From assembly GCF_048544455.1 (NCBI RefSeq), contig NC_133536.1:24802152-24866151 (forward strand): a DNA stretch of 64,000 bases. The letters are read 5' to 3'. The notes below the pieces were generated by a model that saw only the letters and a program-made list of their open reading frames with translations, was not told the origin of the DNA and did no database searches. The first letter of the stretch is position 1; each line of letters starts with the position of its first letter. Source of the DNA: Silene latifolia (lineage: Eukaryota; Streptophyta; Magnoliopsida; Caryophyllales; Caryophyllaceae). Position numbers and translations under genes: made by a program. Below, in pieces: positions 23,543-36,000 of the stretch.

Positions 23543-23722
23543 TTTAAGTTAAATTAATTTAAGTTAATTTAAAATCGGATTCTATAAGTTCAGTTCAGAT
23601 TCTATAAGTTCAGTTCAGATCCTATAAGTTCAGTTCAGATCCAATAAGTTCAGTTCAGTTCAGTTCAAATCCTATAAGTTCAGTTCAGTTCAGATCAGAT
23701 CCGTTTCAGTCCAAAAGAACTA
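22891..23722. mobile_element. Non-autonomous Harbinger-like element with TTCAG-repeat ends
   Basis: About 830 bp with inverted ends: GGTCCTGTTTTTTTGGACTT at the left, and a right end whose complement starts CTAGTTCTTTTGGACTGAAA. Both ends carry arrays of 'CCTATAAGTTCAGTTCAGAT' (22926-23092 and 23575-23705). An internal block (TTTTTATCGTAATGTA ... TATATAAAGCGGAAA, about 23216-23280) recurs in inverted orientation at 25388-25450 in the element that carries a PIF/Harbinger transposase remnant. I infer a deletion derivative of that family. A clean 3-bp target duplication is not visible. The middle has a TAA/TAATAA microsatellite. Confidence 0.65.
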
Positions 23723-24216
23723 GATTGTTTTAGTTTAACAAAAGATTTTTTAGCTCCAAGTTTAGAGAATGCACCAGTATCTCATGAGTCATGAAGGAGA
23801 GCTTACCATCCTAATAATAGTTTTAACAAACTTGAATCCAGATTAAACCGAATGATATATACCGAATATAATTGTATTTTTTATGCTATCATAATGGAAG
23901 ATATATTAATCCTAAAAATCAAATATTGTAGCTCTAATCTCTTATCTCTTCTAGATCACAACATACAAGTAAAACTTGATACCATTCAATCATACACAAC
24001 TTGTTTACGTTCTAGACGGCAATGAGAAAAAGTCAGGCGTTGATGTTTCTTGCTTGAAGGTTAAACCAGCATCACAAACCTAACCATGCACTTATTATTC
24101 CGCATTTTGCTCCTTTATATTCTTCCCATTTTCCTTCATTATATACATATCTGAAAGTTTCCTCCTAAGTTATTGGCTTGTTATTATCCCATCAAAACCA
24201 AATTAACCACAATAAT
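23723..24216 (+). promoter_or_regulatory. Promoter region of the phytosulfokine gene
   Basis: Roughly 490 bp between the Harbinger-like element and the PSK start codon. TTATATTC (24114-24121) and TTATATACATAT (24138-24149) are TATA-like and lie about 70-100 bases before the ATG. No other motif is recognised. The transposon border puts its TTCAG array about 0.5 kb from the gene. Confidence 0.4.
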
Positions 24217-24764
24217 ATGACTTACTCAAAGATCACAAGTGTTCTTTTTCTTGTGTCTCTCCTAATGTTCTTGGCGCTCTCGCATGGTGCCCGGCAAGGT
24301 ACCATGTTTCCTAACTCGAATTCAGGGCCGGAAAACCAACTTCAGGTTGGATTTCTCATTTACATATTTTAATTTTAATTAATGTTAATAATATAAACAA
24401 TTATTACTCTGTATTAGACTGTTAAACCAACCTAAGCTTCTAAACATTCATTTATCAAATTAAAAACTAAAAAAAAAATGATACATACTCAAATTTCCGT
24501 GATATTTATTGTCACTCTCTCTATTTAAGTTCATAGGGCACATGTTAAAAAATACGTTTTAACTATTTATTTTTAATTAAGTTAATGTTAAGTTGTGCTA
24601 ATTTTCGAGTAAGAAGATTATAATTTGTTACACTAATATTTTGAATAAAGGGTGTGGATGAAGTGGATAAGGTTTGTGAAGAATTATCAGAAGAGGAATG
24701 CTTAATGAGAAGAACTTTGTTGGCGCACACAGATTACATCTACACTCAGAATCAAAATCCATGA
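24217..24764 (+). CDS. PSK: Phytosulfokine precursor, 2 exons
   Basis: Exons 24217-24345 and 24651-24764 (GT-AG, phase 0) give an 80-residue preproprotein. Residues 1-22 or so are a signal peptide (MTYSKITSVLFLVSLLMFLA), with likely cleavage after ALSHG. The conserved C-terminal PSK domain has Cys52 and Cys60 (VCEELSEEECLMRRTLLAHTD). It is followed by the mature pentapeptide YIYTQ at 72-76, with Asp71 just before the first Tyr, as required for tyrosine sulfation by TPST in the Golgi. Known biology: the sulfated peptide is released by subtilases and sensed by the LRR kinase PSKR to promote growth and modulate defence. Start choice: this ATG directly precedes the signal peptide, and the codons upstream offer no ATG. 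The gene lies between two related Harbinger-family elements. Confidence 0.95.
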
Positions 24765-25182
24765 AATTAGAAGATAGTCATATGCTTGTATATATCTATC
24801 TATGTAAATTGCAAAAATGTTGTACTAGAAGTCGACCAATTAAGAATAATACGTATATCGTAATATTGTTGTAGTAGTTGAATATTTTCATCCAAAATTT
24901 CCGACGACATACTTCTAGTTAAGTGTCCATGCATACGTGTTTGGCCTCGATCATCTCAAACCATTTTGGGCCGTGCTTTATGTCAACTTCAAGTCTCAAA
25001 AGGTTCTCTTATTTTATTCGTCTTAAAAGTATATTAAAAATATCTAACTTTTATAATTTTTGCAAATACGTAGCTAAATATATTTACCGCATAAAAGTCG
25101 CGTTGACAAACGTGATAAAGTAAGTAAACATGTAAAGTGAAGTTGATTGGAGGGAATATAAGATTATGTTTATCAATAAGCC
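24765..25182. other. PSK 3' UTR and short intergenic DNA
   Basis: 418 bp of AT-rich sequence. The first part is the likely 3' UTR of the PSK gene. No repeat border or gene is seen before the transposon end at 25183. Confidence 0.4.
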
Positions 25183-26160
25183 CTGTTTTTTACTTAACTG
25201 AACTAAATTTATAGGAGTTGAATTGAACTTATAGATGTTGAACTGAACTGAACTTATAGGAGCTGAATTGAACTAAATTTAGAGGAACTTAACTTAACTT
25301 AACTTATATATAGGAGCTGACCTTAACTTATAAGAGCTGAACTGAACATATATGAGCTGAACTTTTAAGAGTCGAACTGAACTTATAAAAAATTTCCGCT
25401 TTATATAAATTAATTTTTCTTATTACAAGTAATACAATACATTACGATAAAAAATACATCACATATTACATTTTTTTCTAACCATTTATTTCCATATTAT
25501 CATCCCCCTCGCCATTTTCATCTTCGTCTTTATTTTCACTATTGACATCATCAAATTCATTGTCTTGCCAAATGTCTTTTACTATGTTATTATTTCGCAC
25601 CTTGTACATGGCCTCCTTACACTTCATTTAAAACATGCCTGAATCTGTTGTTCCTAGCTTGAATATTCAAGTCATATTTATTGTACAGTATTCCAAGTGT
25701 GCATCCTTGTAAAATTATGAAGTGTAAAAGTAGAAATAATAATGGACATTTGATATTTAGGTGACAATTTGAGGCATAAATTTTAACACTTTTCACCTTT
25801 TTTTTTCAATTGACCAAATGACATTTCAACTTTCATTCTCAATGACGAATGTTGATAATTAAAATGCTCTAACATTCCTTCTGGGGGGTCTATCTTTAAA
25901 TTCCGACATATGACATCTAGCATTTGCCTTTTTATCGCAGATAGGAGACAAATATCCTGTTGCATGTATTCGGATATCCGCAGTCGATCCGACTAGATAA
26001 TACTTTCCTCTAGGTGAATGCAGGAAAGCATATTTTGAATTAGTTAGAGCATCCCACTACACTGTAACGTCATGGACACTTCCCTCCCACCCGACACGGA
26101 TAAATGTGAAGATTCTATCAAATGAACAAGAGGCTAACACGTTACAACTTTTTTTTAAAG
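25183..26160 (-). mobile_element. PIF/Harbinger transposon remnant with transposase fragment
   Basis: The left end (CCCTGTTTTTTACTTAACTG) leads into an array of 'GAACTTATAGGAGCTGAACT'-like repeats (to about 25390), inverted relative to the element at 22891-23722. On the minus strand, 26090-25790 translates in broken frames to WEGSVHDV, then WDALTNSKYAFLHSP, RGKYYLV and FNYQHSSLRMKVEMSFGQLKKK. These match the DDE nuclease of PIF/Harbinger (the D of GSVHD and the E of the IERxFG-like motif are both present). An acidic tail follows (about 25580-25500). The frame has several stops and shifts, so the copy is dead. The right border is uncertain. Confidence 0.7.
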
Positions 26161-27600
<1,440 letters not shown>

Positions 27601-28994
27601 TGTAATACTACGGTTTTGTGAGTCTCTGGGTACTCTATCGAGTGGGGCTTACTCTGTCGAGTAAGTATGTTTTGATTTACGAAACAATGTTCTGCCTGTA
27701 GGGTACTCGATCGAGTAGCCTTGATACTCGATCGAGTAAGTGGCACTCGATCGAGTATGTTACTTACTCGATCGAATAAGTCGGTTATCGGGTAATATTT
27801 TGACGGGTTTTGTTAATAATGCGAATTAGTATATATAATACTCCGTTATCTTTCCTAAACACTTATAAACCTAATACACACAAAAAGAAATTGCAAACTA
27901 CGTTGTTCTCCACATTTGCATTATTGGCAAATCCCGGAGCTAGAGAGGTCGGATTTCGTTGTTCTTTGTATCATTGTGATCCTTGCGTCAAGGGTAAGTT
28001 CTACGTACCGTTTTTATAGCATTTGGTTGGGGTTGTTTAAACCCTAATTTTGGGATTGGGGGTTTTTATGTTTATGTTGTATTAGTAGTGAGTGTATGAT
28101 TATGTGTATAGGAGTAGGGCTCGTAGAAGAAAGATTTTGAGACAGCTGCTAGATCGTCTGCTTTTGTGTTTGCATTCCAGGTAGGCTTTTCCCTAATCAG
28201 TATTAGTCACATGATGTGGTTGGTGATTTGATTATGATTGTTGTTAAAGTATAATGTTGGTATTGTGACGGTTGTTGAATATTATCGTTGTTGATTGTTG
28301 TTGATTGTATCTGTCTGTGATCTTCGGGGTGCATCCCTGGCTGAGTGGATTCACTTGCGGGTGTGGCTTCACGCCCTTGATTCGTCTTCTGTGGAACCCG
28401 CCACAGAAGGGATGTGCACATTAATGGACTTGGGTTTATTGCTCGATGGAGATGAGCGGGGCTTAGGTGGGAACGACTGCGGTCCCCCACTGGCGGTGTG
28501 GAGTACCTGTTGCGATGGGTACTCTAGCAGGACTACACACTTTAATGTGTAGTCAGTGACGTGGAGTTTGTTTGTGGAGTTTGGGATTGATGTGACGGTT
28601 GAGCTATTTGATAATTATCTTGTTGTGATTGTGTTGTGTGATTAGTACTGACCCCCGTGTTTGTTTTGTAAAACTGTGGTGATTCATTCGGGGATGATGA
28701 GCAGTTCTTGAGCAGGTTTGATTAGAGGCATTTGGGCTCGCTGGGATGTGTCACCACGAGCTGATTAGAGTCTTCAGCTGTCATACTTTAGTTTTTGAGA
28801 CATTTGGTTTTTGAGAACATGTATCGTATTATTTATCAGTTTTGGGATTTGGATATGTAATCACTTTAAACTTTTACTATTTAAATTATGTTTCTTTATT
28901 GTCATTTGATTATCATTGCCTCGGAAAACCGAGATGGTGACGTTCCTATACCTGAGTGGTCCTGGTAAGGCACTTGGAGTATGGGGGTGTCACA
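27601..28994 (+). repeat. 5' LTR of Tekay element 1
   Basis: About 1394 bp from TGTAATACTACGG to GGGGGTGTCACA, directly followed by the primer-binding site TGGTATCAGAGC (28998-29009), which pairs with initiator methionine tRNA. The U3 part holds three perfect and some imperfect copies of the palindrome TACTCGATCGAGTA (27709-27780). Confidence 0.9.
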
Positions 28995-29479
28995 AAGTGG
29001 TATCAGAGCGACGATCCTCAAACCTGTAACCAATGAATCTAATGAACATAGGGAGTCAATTAAAATGAACCCGGGGTAGAAGTTGTAGGAGCTAATGCAA
29101 AGGCTTGGGAAACGTCCTAAAGCCGCAAACTCTCACTGCAATTTTGAACCGGTCACATTGGGTACGTGTCAGAGTCGTATGTGTTGTCTTTTGGTTTGTA
29201 TGTGTACATAGTGGCATGTGTTGTGAATTGATGGATGTTAAATGTGGAGAATTGGAGGTATGGAGTAGAAGTTGAAAGATATGTGATTTGTATATCGAAT
29301 TGGATGAAAAACATGTTGGTTGTTTATAATGTGGCACATTAGTGGTATGAATAAATTGTTTTGTTGATTTTATAACAAGTTGCGTATATATGCATGCGTA
29401 GTGTTGTTATTTTATTAAAATTTAAAAATTGTATATTATGTTGGGAAAGTAAGATTAACATGCGGGTAGTGTATACGAG

Positions 29480-29800
29480 TCTGCATGACTCGATCGAGTG
29501 CGGGGCACTCGATCGAGTAGGTGAGGTGCTCGATCGAGTAGGTGTGCCTCGGTCGAATAGGTAGTTTGATGTTTTCTGGGAAGAATAGTGTTTTTGGGTA
29601 CTTGATCGAGTACATAGGGGCACTCGATCGAGTAGGGGCCGCTCGATCGAGTGGCTTGTCAGCTCGGTCGAGTATTTTTATGAGCAGAGGTCTGATTAGG
29701 TTCTGGAGTCGAGGCACTCGATCGAGTAGGTTGGACACTCGATCGAGTAGCCTCAACTCGACCGAGTAGGTTCTGGTACTCGATCGAGTGGGGTCTGTGC
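29480..29800 (+). repeat. Palindrome array in the leader of Tekay element 1
   Basis: About eight perfect CTCGATCGAG cores, mostly extended to ACTCGATCGAGT, plus degenerate ones, occur with irregular spacing of about 7-60 bases between primer site and gag. Spacers are not identical to each other. A corresponding array stands in element 2 at 32280-32580. Confidence 0.9.
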
Positions 29801-29868
29801 AGGTCATATGCATGTTTTGGGTTATAGTATGCGTGTTTATATCTACCTTTTCTTATATAATTACACGA

Positions 29869-30412
29869 TGCCGCTAAAGAAAACCGCCTTGTATGCTAGA
29901 GCTGAGAGCATGAACATTGATGATATAGTAAAGATGTTGGAGCACCAAGATACTCTTACGGAAGCGTTGAAGCGAGTGGGAAAGGATAAGGAGGTTGATC
30001 ATTAGAAGATCAGCATCCATATAGCGAGGTTCAACCCGAAAGAGTATAAGGGGACCGGGGAGCCAATTCTTCTAGATAATTGGCACAGAGAGATGGAGAA
30101 TATCCTGGAGTTGGTGCACTGCCCGAATGAGTTGAAAGTGGAACAAGCTGCGTTCTACTTGAGGGAGGCGGCATGAGAGTGGTGGGATAAGGTCAAGGTG
30201 AGTGCTAGGGAGATGTACATGAAGCAGGGACTACCTGCTATACCTTGGGATGAGTTCAGGAGAGCCATGAGGCGAGAGTTCGTACCGGAACATGTGAGGA
30301 GTAAGCTGAGAGAGGAGTTCGATGAGCTTAAGATGGCATCTGATATGACGGTGGCCGAGTACTACGGTAAGTTTAATGAGAAGGCTAGGTACGCTGAGGA
30401 TATGGGGTTGAG
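29869..30412 (+). pseudogene. gag, N-terminal part, of Tekay element 1 (fossil)
   Basis: It starts with ATG after the palindromic leader (MPLKKTALYARAESMN) and covers the capsid core with EPILLDNWHREMENIL and FRRAMRREFVPEHVR. It ends where element 2 inserted, inside the sequence for ARYAEDMGLS. The remainder is at 42424 onward. It is broken in more than one place besides the insertion. Confidence 0.85.
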
Positions 30413-31792
30413 TGTAATACTACGGTTTTATGAGTCTATGGGTACTCTATCGAGTGGGTATTACTCTGTCGAGTAAGGGGGTTTTGATTTTAGAAAAAGT
30501 ATTCTGCCTGTAGGGTACTCGATCGAGTAGCTTGGGTACTCGATCGAGTAAGTGGCACTCGATCGAGTACGTTAGTTACTCGATCGAGTAGGTCAGTTAA
30601 CGGGTATTATTTTGACGGGTTTTGTTAATAACACGGATTAGTTTATAATTCATACCGTCTTCTTCCCTAAACACTTTTACAAACCTAATAATCTTAAAAA
30701 GGAGATTGAAACTACGTTGTGCGCATCATCCGTGTTATTGGCAAATCCCGGAGCTTGAAAGGTCGGATTTCATCGTTCTTTGTGTCCTTGTGATCCTTGC
30801 GTCAAGGGTAATATCTACATACCAATTTTATAGCATTTAATTAACTTTATTTAAACCCTAATTTGGGGGATTGGGGTTTTTTATGGTTAGTTGTGCTAGT
30901 AGTAATTATGTGATCATGTGATAGGAGGAGGATTCGTAGAGGAGAGGTTTTGATACAGCTGTTGAGATCGTCTGCTTGTGTTTGCATTCCAGGTAGGGTT
31001 TCCCTACTCAGTATTAGTCACATAATGTGGTTTGTTGTTGATTGTGATTGTTGTAAAGTACCATATTCATATTGTGACGGTTGTTGGATTTGGTTGTTGT
31101 TGATTGTGTTTGTCTGTGTTCTTCGAGGTGCGTCCCTGGCTGAGTGGAGTCACTTGCGGAAGTGGCTTCACGCCCATTATTCGCCTTCTGTGGAACCCGC
31201 CACGGAAGGGATGTGCACATTAATGGAATTGGGTTTATCGCTCGACGGAGATGAGCGAGGCTTAGGTGGGAACGACTGCGGTCCCCCACTGGTGGCGAGG
31301 AGTAACCTGTTGCGATGGGTACTCTGGCAGGGCTACACACTTTAGTGTGTAGTCAATTTTGAGGAGTTGGTGATGGAGTTCGGGTTGATGTGACGATTGA
31401 GCTTTGTTGGTTTCTGTCTTATTGTGATTATATAATTATGTGATTAGTAATGAACCCCTTTTTTTTTTGTAAAACTGTGGTGATCCATTCGAGGATGGTG
31501 AGCAGTTGTTGAGTAGGTATGATTAGAGGCATATGGGCTAGCTGGGATGTGTCACCACGAGCTGATTAGAGTCTTCCGCTGCCGTACTTGAGTAGTTTTA
31601 GACATTTGGTTTTGAGGACATGTATTATACTTTTATCAGTTTGGATTTGGATTGTAATCGCTTTAAACTTATTACTTTTTAAATTATGTTTCGTTATTGT
31701 CATTTGATTATCATTGTCTCCGGAAACCGAGATGGTGACATTTCTATACCTGAGTGGTCCTGGTAAGGCACTTGGAGTATGGGGGTGTCGCA
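30413..31792 (+). repeat. 5' LTR of Tekay element 2
   Basis: About 1380 bp, TGTAATACTACGG to GGGGGTGTCGCA, followed by the Met-tRNA primer site. It carries four perfect palindrome copies in U3 (30514-30595). Confidence 0.9.
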
Positions 31793-32279
31793 AAGTGGTA
31801 TCAGAGCGACGATCTTGAAACCTGTAACTAATGAATATAATGAACGTAGGGAGTCAATTAAAATGAACTCGGGGTAAAAGTTGTAGGAGTTAATGCAAAG
31901 GCTTGAGAGACGTCCTACAGTCGCGAACTCGCCCTGCAATTTTGAACCGGTCACATGGGGGGATATGTGTCAGGGTCGTGTGTGTTGTCTTTTGGTTTGT
32001 ATGTGTGCATAACGGCATGTGTTGTGAATTGTTGGAAGTTGGATGTGGAGAATTGAAAGTATGGTTAAAAAGTTGAAGGAATGTGTTTCATATGTTGAAT
32101 CGAGTGAAAAGTATGTTGGGTGTTTATAATGTGGCATTTTGATAACATGAATAAATTGTTTGTTGATTGCATAAAGAGTTACTAGAAATGCATGAGTATT
32201 TATTATATTTTTTTTGAAAGTATAGTAATGTATATAAGATGGGAGAGTGAGATAACATGCGGGTAGTGTATAAGAGTCA

Positions 32280-32580
32280 GCATGACTCGATCGAGTGGGG
32301 GGACACTCGATCGAGTAGGTGAGGTGCTCGATCGAGTGGGTCTGACTCGATCGAGTGGATAGATTGATGTTTTTATGGTCAGAACCGTGTTTTTGAGTAC
32401 TCGATCGAGTATATAGGGGTACTCGATCGAGTAGGGGTCACTCGATCGAGTGGCATGCCAGCTCAGTCGAGTATGTTTATGATCAGGAGGTCTGATTCGG
32501 TTCTGGAGTCGAGGCACTCAATCGAGTATGTTGGCCACTCGATCGAGTGGGTTGTGGCACTCGATTGAGTGGGGTCTGTG
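32280..32580 (+). repeat. Palindrome array in the leader of Tekay element 2
   Basis: About eight perfect CTCGATCGAG cores and several one-base variants between primer site and gag, matching the array in element 1 in position and order. The array has been kept in both elements although they have diverged elsewhere. Confidence 0.9.
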
Positions 32581-33022
32581 CAGGCTATATACGTGTTTTG
32601 GGTTATAGTATGTATGTTTATATCTACCTTTTCTTATATAGTATCAAGATGCCGCCTAAGAGAAACGCCTTGTATGCTAGAGCTGAGAGCATGACCACCG
32701 ATGACATAGTTAAGATGTTGGAGCACCAAGATGCTCTTACGGAAGCTTTAAAGAGAGTGGGGAAAGATAAAGAGGTAGATCACTCAAAGATCAGTCTCTA
32801 CATAGCGAGGTTTAACCCGAAAGAGTACAAGGGGACCAGGGAGCCAATTCTTCTAGATAATTGGCATAGGGAGATGGAGAACATCCTAGATTTGGTGCAT
32901 TGTCCTGATGAGTTGAAGGTAGAACAAGCTGCGTTCTACTTGAGAGAAGCGGCAGGTGAGTGGTGGGACAAGGTAAAGGTGAATGCTAGAGACATGTATG
33001 CGAAGCAGGGGCTGCCTGCTAT

Positions 33023-36000
33023 CAGGGGCGAACCCAGGATTTTTAATTTGGTGTAGCAAAATTCTAAAATTGATAATATTACAAAAAAAATGTCAATTAC
33101 AAAAAAAATTAAAATATTGCTACACTATTCGACGAGTTCGCATATCTAAAAATTGTTTTACAATTTCATCATCGGTCACATTTATAAATACATCACGTTC
33201 TAGAAACGTAACCAAACAATCATTCAGGTATTCATCGCCCATGCTATTACGCAATCTGTTTTTGATGAATGACATAGCTGAAAATGCCCTTTCCACAGTC
33301 GCGGTTGCCACCGGAAGAACCAACACAAGCTTTAGAAGCATGTAAACCTTTGAATGAGTCAAATGTTTCCTTGTTTCAACAAGTTTCATGGAAAGTTCGT
33401 TAAGAGTTTTGAGATTCCAAAATCTATCATCATTTTGAACATCATACTTGAAGGTATCAAGTTGATATTCAAAATACAACAAATCTTTACGAGAAAATTC
33501 ACAAGGGTAGAACTCAGCAAGTTGAAGGAGCTTCTTCGTATCAAAAGAAGCAAATCGATTTTGAGGATTAAAGTAAGACATACATACCAGGAGTTCTTTA
33601 CTTTTCTCGCTAAATCGATCATTAAACTCTGACAAAATTTGATCAATAACGCTCATGAAAACCTCAGCTCGAAAATGTTTAAGATTATCTACTTCTCGTC
33701 GACCACGTCTATGTCTTCCTGGAATAACATACACATCATCCATATTAGGAATATCAATGCCATGCTTAAAGCAAAATGCACTAACCTTTTCCATGTGAGC
33801 ATCCCAACCATTATCTCTTATCCTTTGCAAAGAGCTTTTTGTCACATCCACAAGCTTTACAGCATTCACAATATCTTGCTCTTTTTTTTGCAATGCAAGG
33901 TTTAATTCATTTGTTACGCCAAAAATAGTCACCATTAATTGAGCAACAAATACGAAATCAAACGTCCTCAAAGCATAAGAAATGGACTCTGCCTTTACAG
34001 TGTCTGCCCCACTAGAAATCTCTCCAATTGTATCAATCGCATCAAGGATGGAAGAGTACATAGTAAGCACACGTAAGATCGTTTTAAAATGAGAATGCCA
34101 TCGAGTATCACCTGGCCTGCTCAATCCAAGCTCTTGATTTAAACCACTTCCCGATTCAATTTCACCTACCTCAATTTCTTTCAACACATGTTCAGCTTGT
34201 CTTTCTTTAAGAATTTCTTTTCGCTTCGGTGAACTTCCAACCAAATTCAACAAATTTGCAAGTGTTTCAAACAACCAACTACAATCATAATTCTTTTTAG
34301 CAACAGCAACAAGTATTAATTGAAGTTGATGAGCAAAACAATGGACAAAGTACGCACTTGGAGATTCATTCAAAATTAAAGTTTTGAGCCCATTAATTGA
34401 ACCTTGCATATTACTAGCACCATCATAACCTTGACCCCGAACTTTTGAAAAAGTAAGAGAATATTTCTTAAGTAACTGATAAATAGCTTCTTTCAATGTT
34501 AAGGACGTAGTGTCACCTACGTGCACAATACCAAAAAACCTCTCTTTCACTTGTCCTTTTTTATCAACGAACCTTAAACAAAGAGCCATTTGTTCTTTAT
34601 CAGCTATATCAGCCGACTCATCAGCAAGAATACCAAAAAAATCACCATCAAGTTCTTTCACGATCTTCATAGTTGTCTCCATTGCACAAGCATTAACAAT
34701 TTGTTTTTGAATTTTAGAAGACGCTAATATGCAATTTTTAGGAGCATTTTCTAAGACAACTTTTTCTATATTTTGATCATGTTGTGCAAGAAGTTTCAAA
34801 AGCTCAATAAAATTTCCCCTATTCAATGAAGTCTCTTTTTCATCATGACCACGAAATGACAATCCTTGTAGTAAAAGAAACCTTGTAGTTTTAATAGAAG
34901 CTTCTAAACGAGTAAGGTATGCACTTTTAGTTGCGGTAGAATGATTTTCAAATCTTGATACTATGGAATATTTTTGCTTCTTGAAATTATCAAGATCTCT
35001 CATAGCATTATTGTGAGCGCTCTTGTGATTACCAACATGGTTATTAAAGGCATCAGTTCTACTCCAAGTTTTAAACCCATTACTAACAAAGGCATCACCT
35101 CCTACCGCATTATCCTTTTTGAAAAGATAACAAACAAAACAAAAGGCAGCATCTTTCGCTTGACTATATTCAAGCCAAGACTCAAAGTTTTTAAACCACT
35201 CAGCCTTAAACTTCCGTTCTGACTTACTCATAAGTTTTTGAGGGAAATCATAATCTTTAGGTTGACAAGGACCTCTGCGAATATATTCTCTTTGGACTAT
35301 TTCCTTATCATTAGGATGATAATCTGATATTCTTTTCCTCAATCCCGGATCATGTGGAAGAGACGCAATCTCGCCACTTAATCTTAATACAATAGAAGGT
35401 TGTGATGTCGGGTTTGAATTACCTCTGTCATGAGTTTCACCATCTTCTAATCAACATTAAGTGGCAAAGAACTCGGCCCACCTGATTGAGTTGATTCTTC
35501 ATTTGATTTGGAAACCTTTTTCGAGAAAAAACTTGTAATTACTCCATCTCTTGTTCTTTTTGATTTACAATCTAAAGTCATATGCAAAATAATGTGCAAT
35601 TAGTCGACTAAAACTCTGAATCACTGAATGTTCAACTATGAAAAACAAACAAATTCACCTAAGCACATTAGCTTTGTCGCAACTCGCTAGATTCTAAAAC
35701 AAAGTGTACAGGTAAATGAATTTATTAAGTCATTAAGCAATACTATACAGTATACACATCTACTTGACAATTTCCACTAGGCACTAGCCAAGATTCCCAC
35801 CACGCAAGACAATCAAACAATGAAACAATTCATCTCCCAAGTTCCAATTAACAGGCTGCCTAATTCGGAATCAAGCCAAATATTCTTTTCAAAAGTTGTT
35901 TGATTGTCTTCAAAAATTTCGTAAAACTTCTATAACCAGCTTTATACCCAAATCACAAATTCACAACAATTGTCAATTTGTCACTAAATTTTTCAGCAAT

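Noticed and set aside
29480-29800. Regularly recurring short palindromic repeats resembling a CRISPR array
   Set aside because: Spacing is irregular and repeats vary, there are no cas genes, and the stretch is the leader of a plant LTR retrotransposon with a matching array in the sister element.
30950-31345. Open frame inside the LTR of Tekay element 2 (and its copies near 28295 and 41711)
   Set aside because: It recurs because the LTR recurs, but frames differ between copies and no protein domain is visible.
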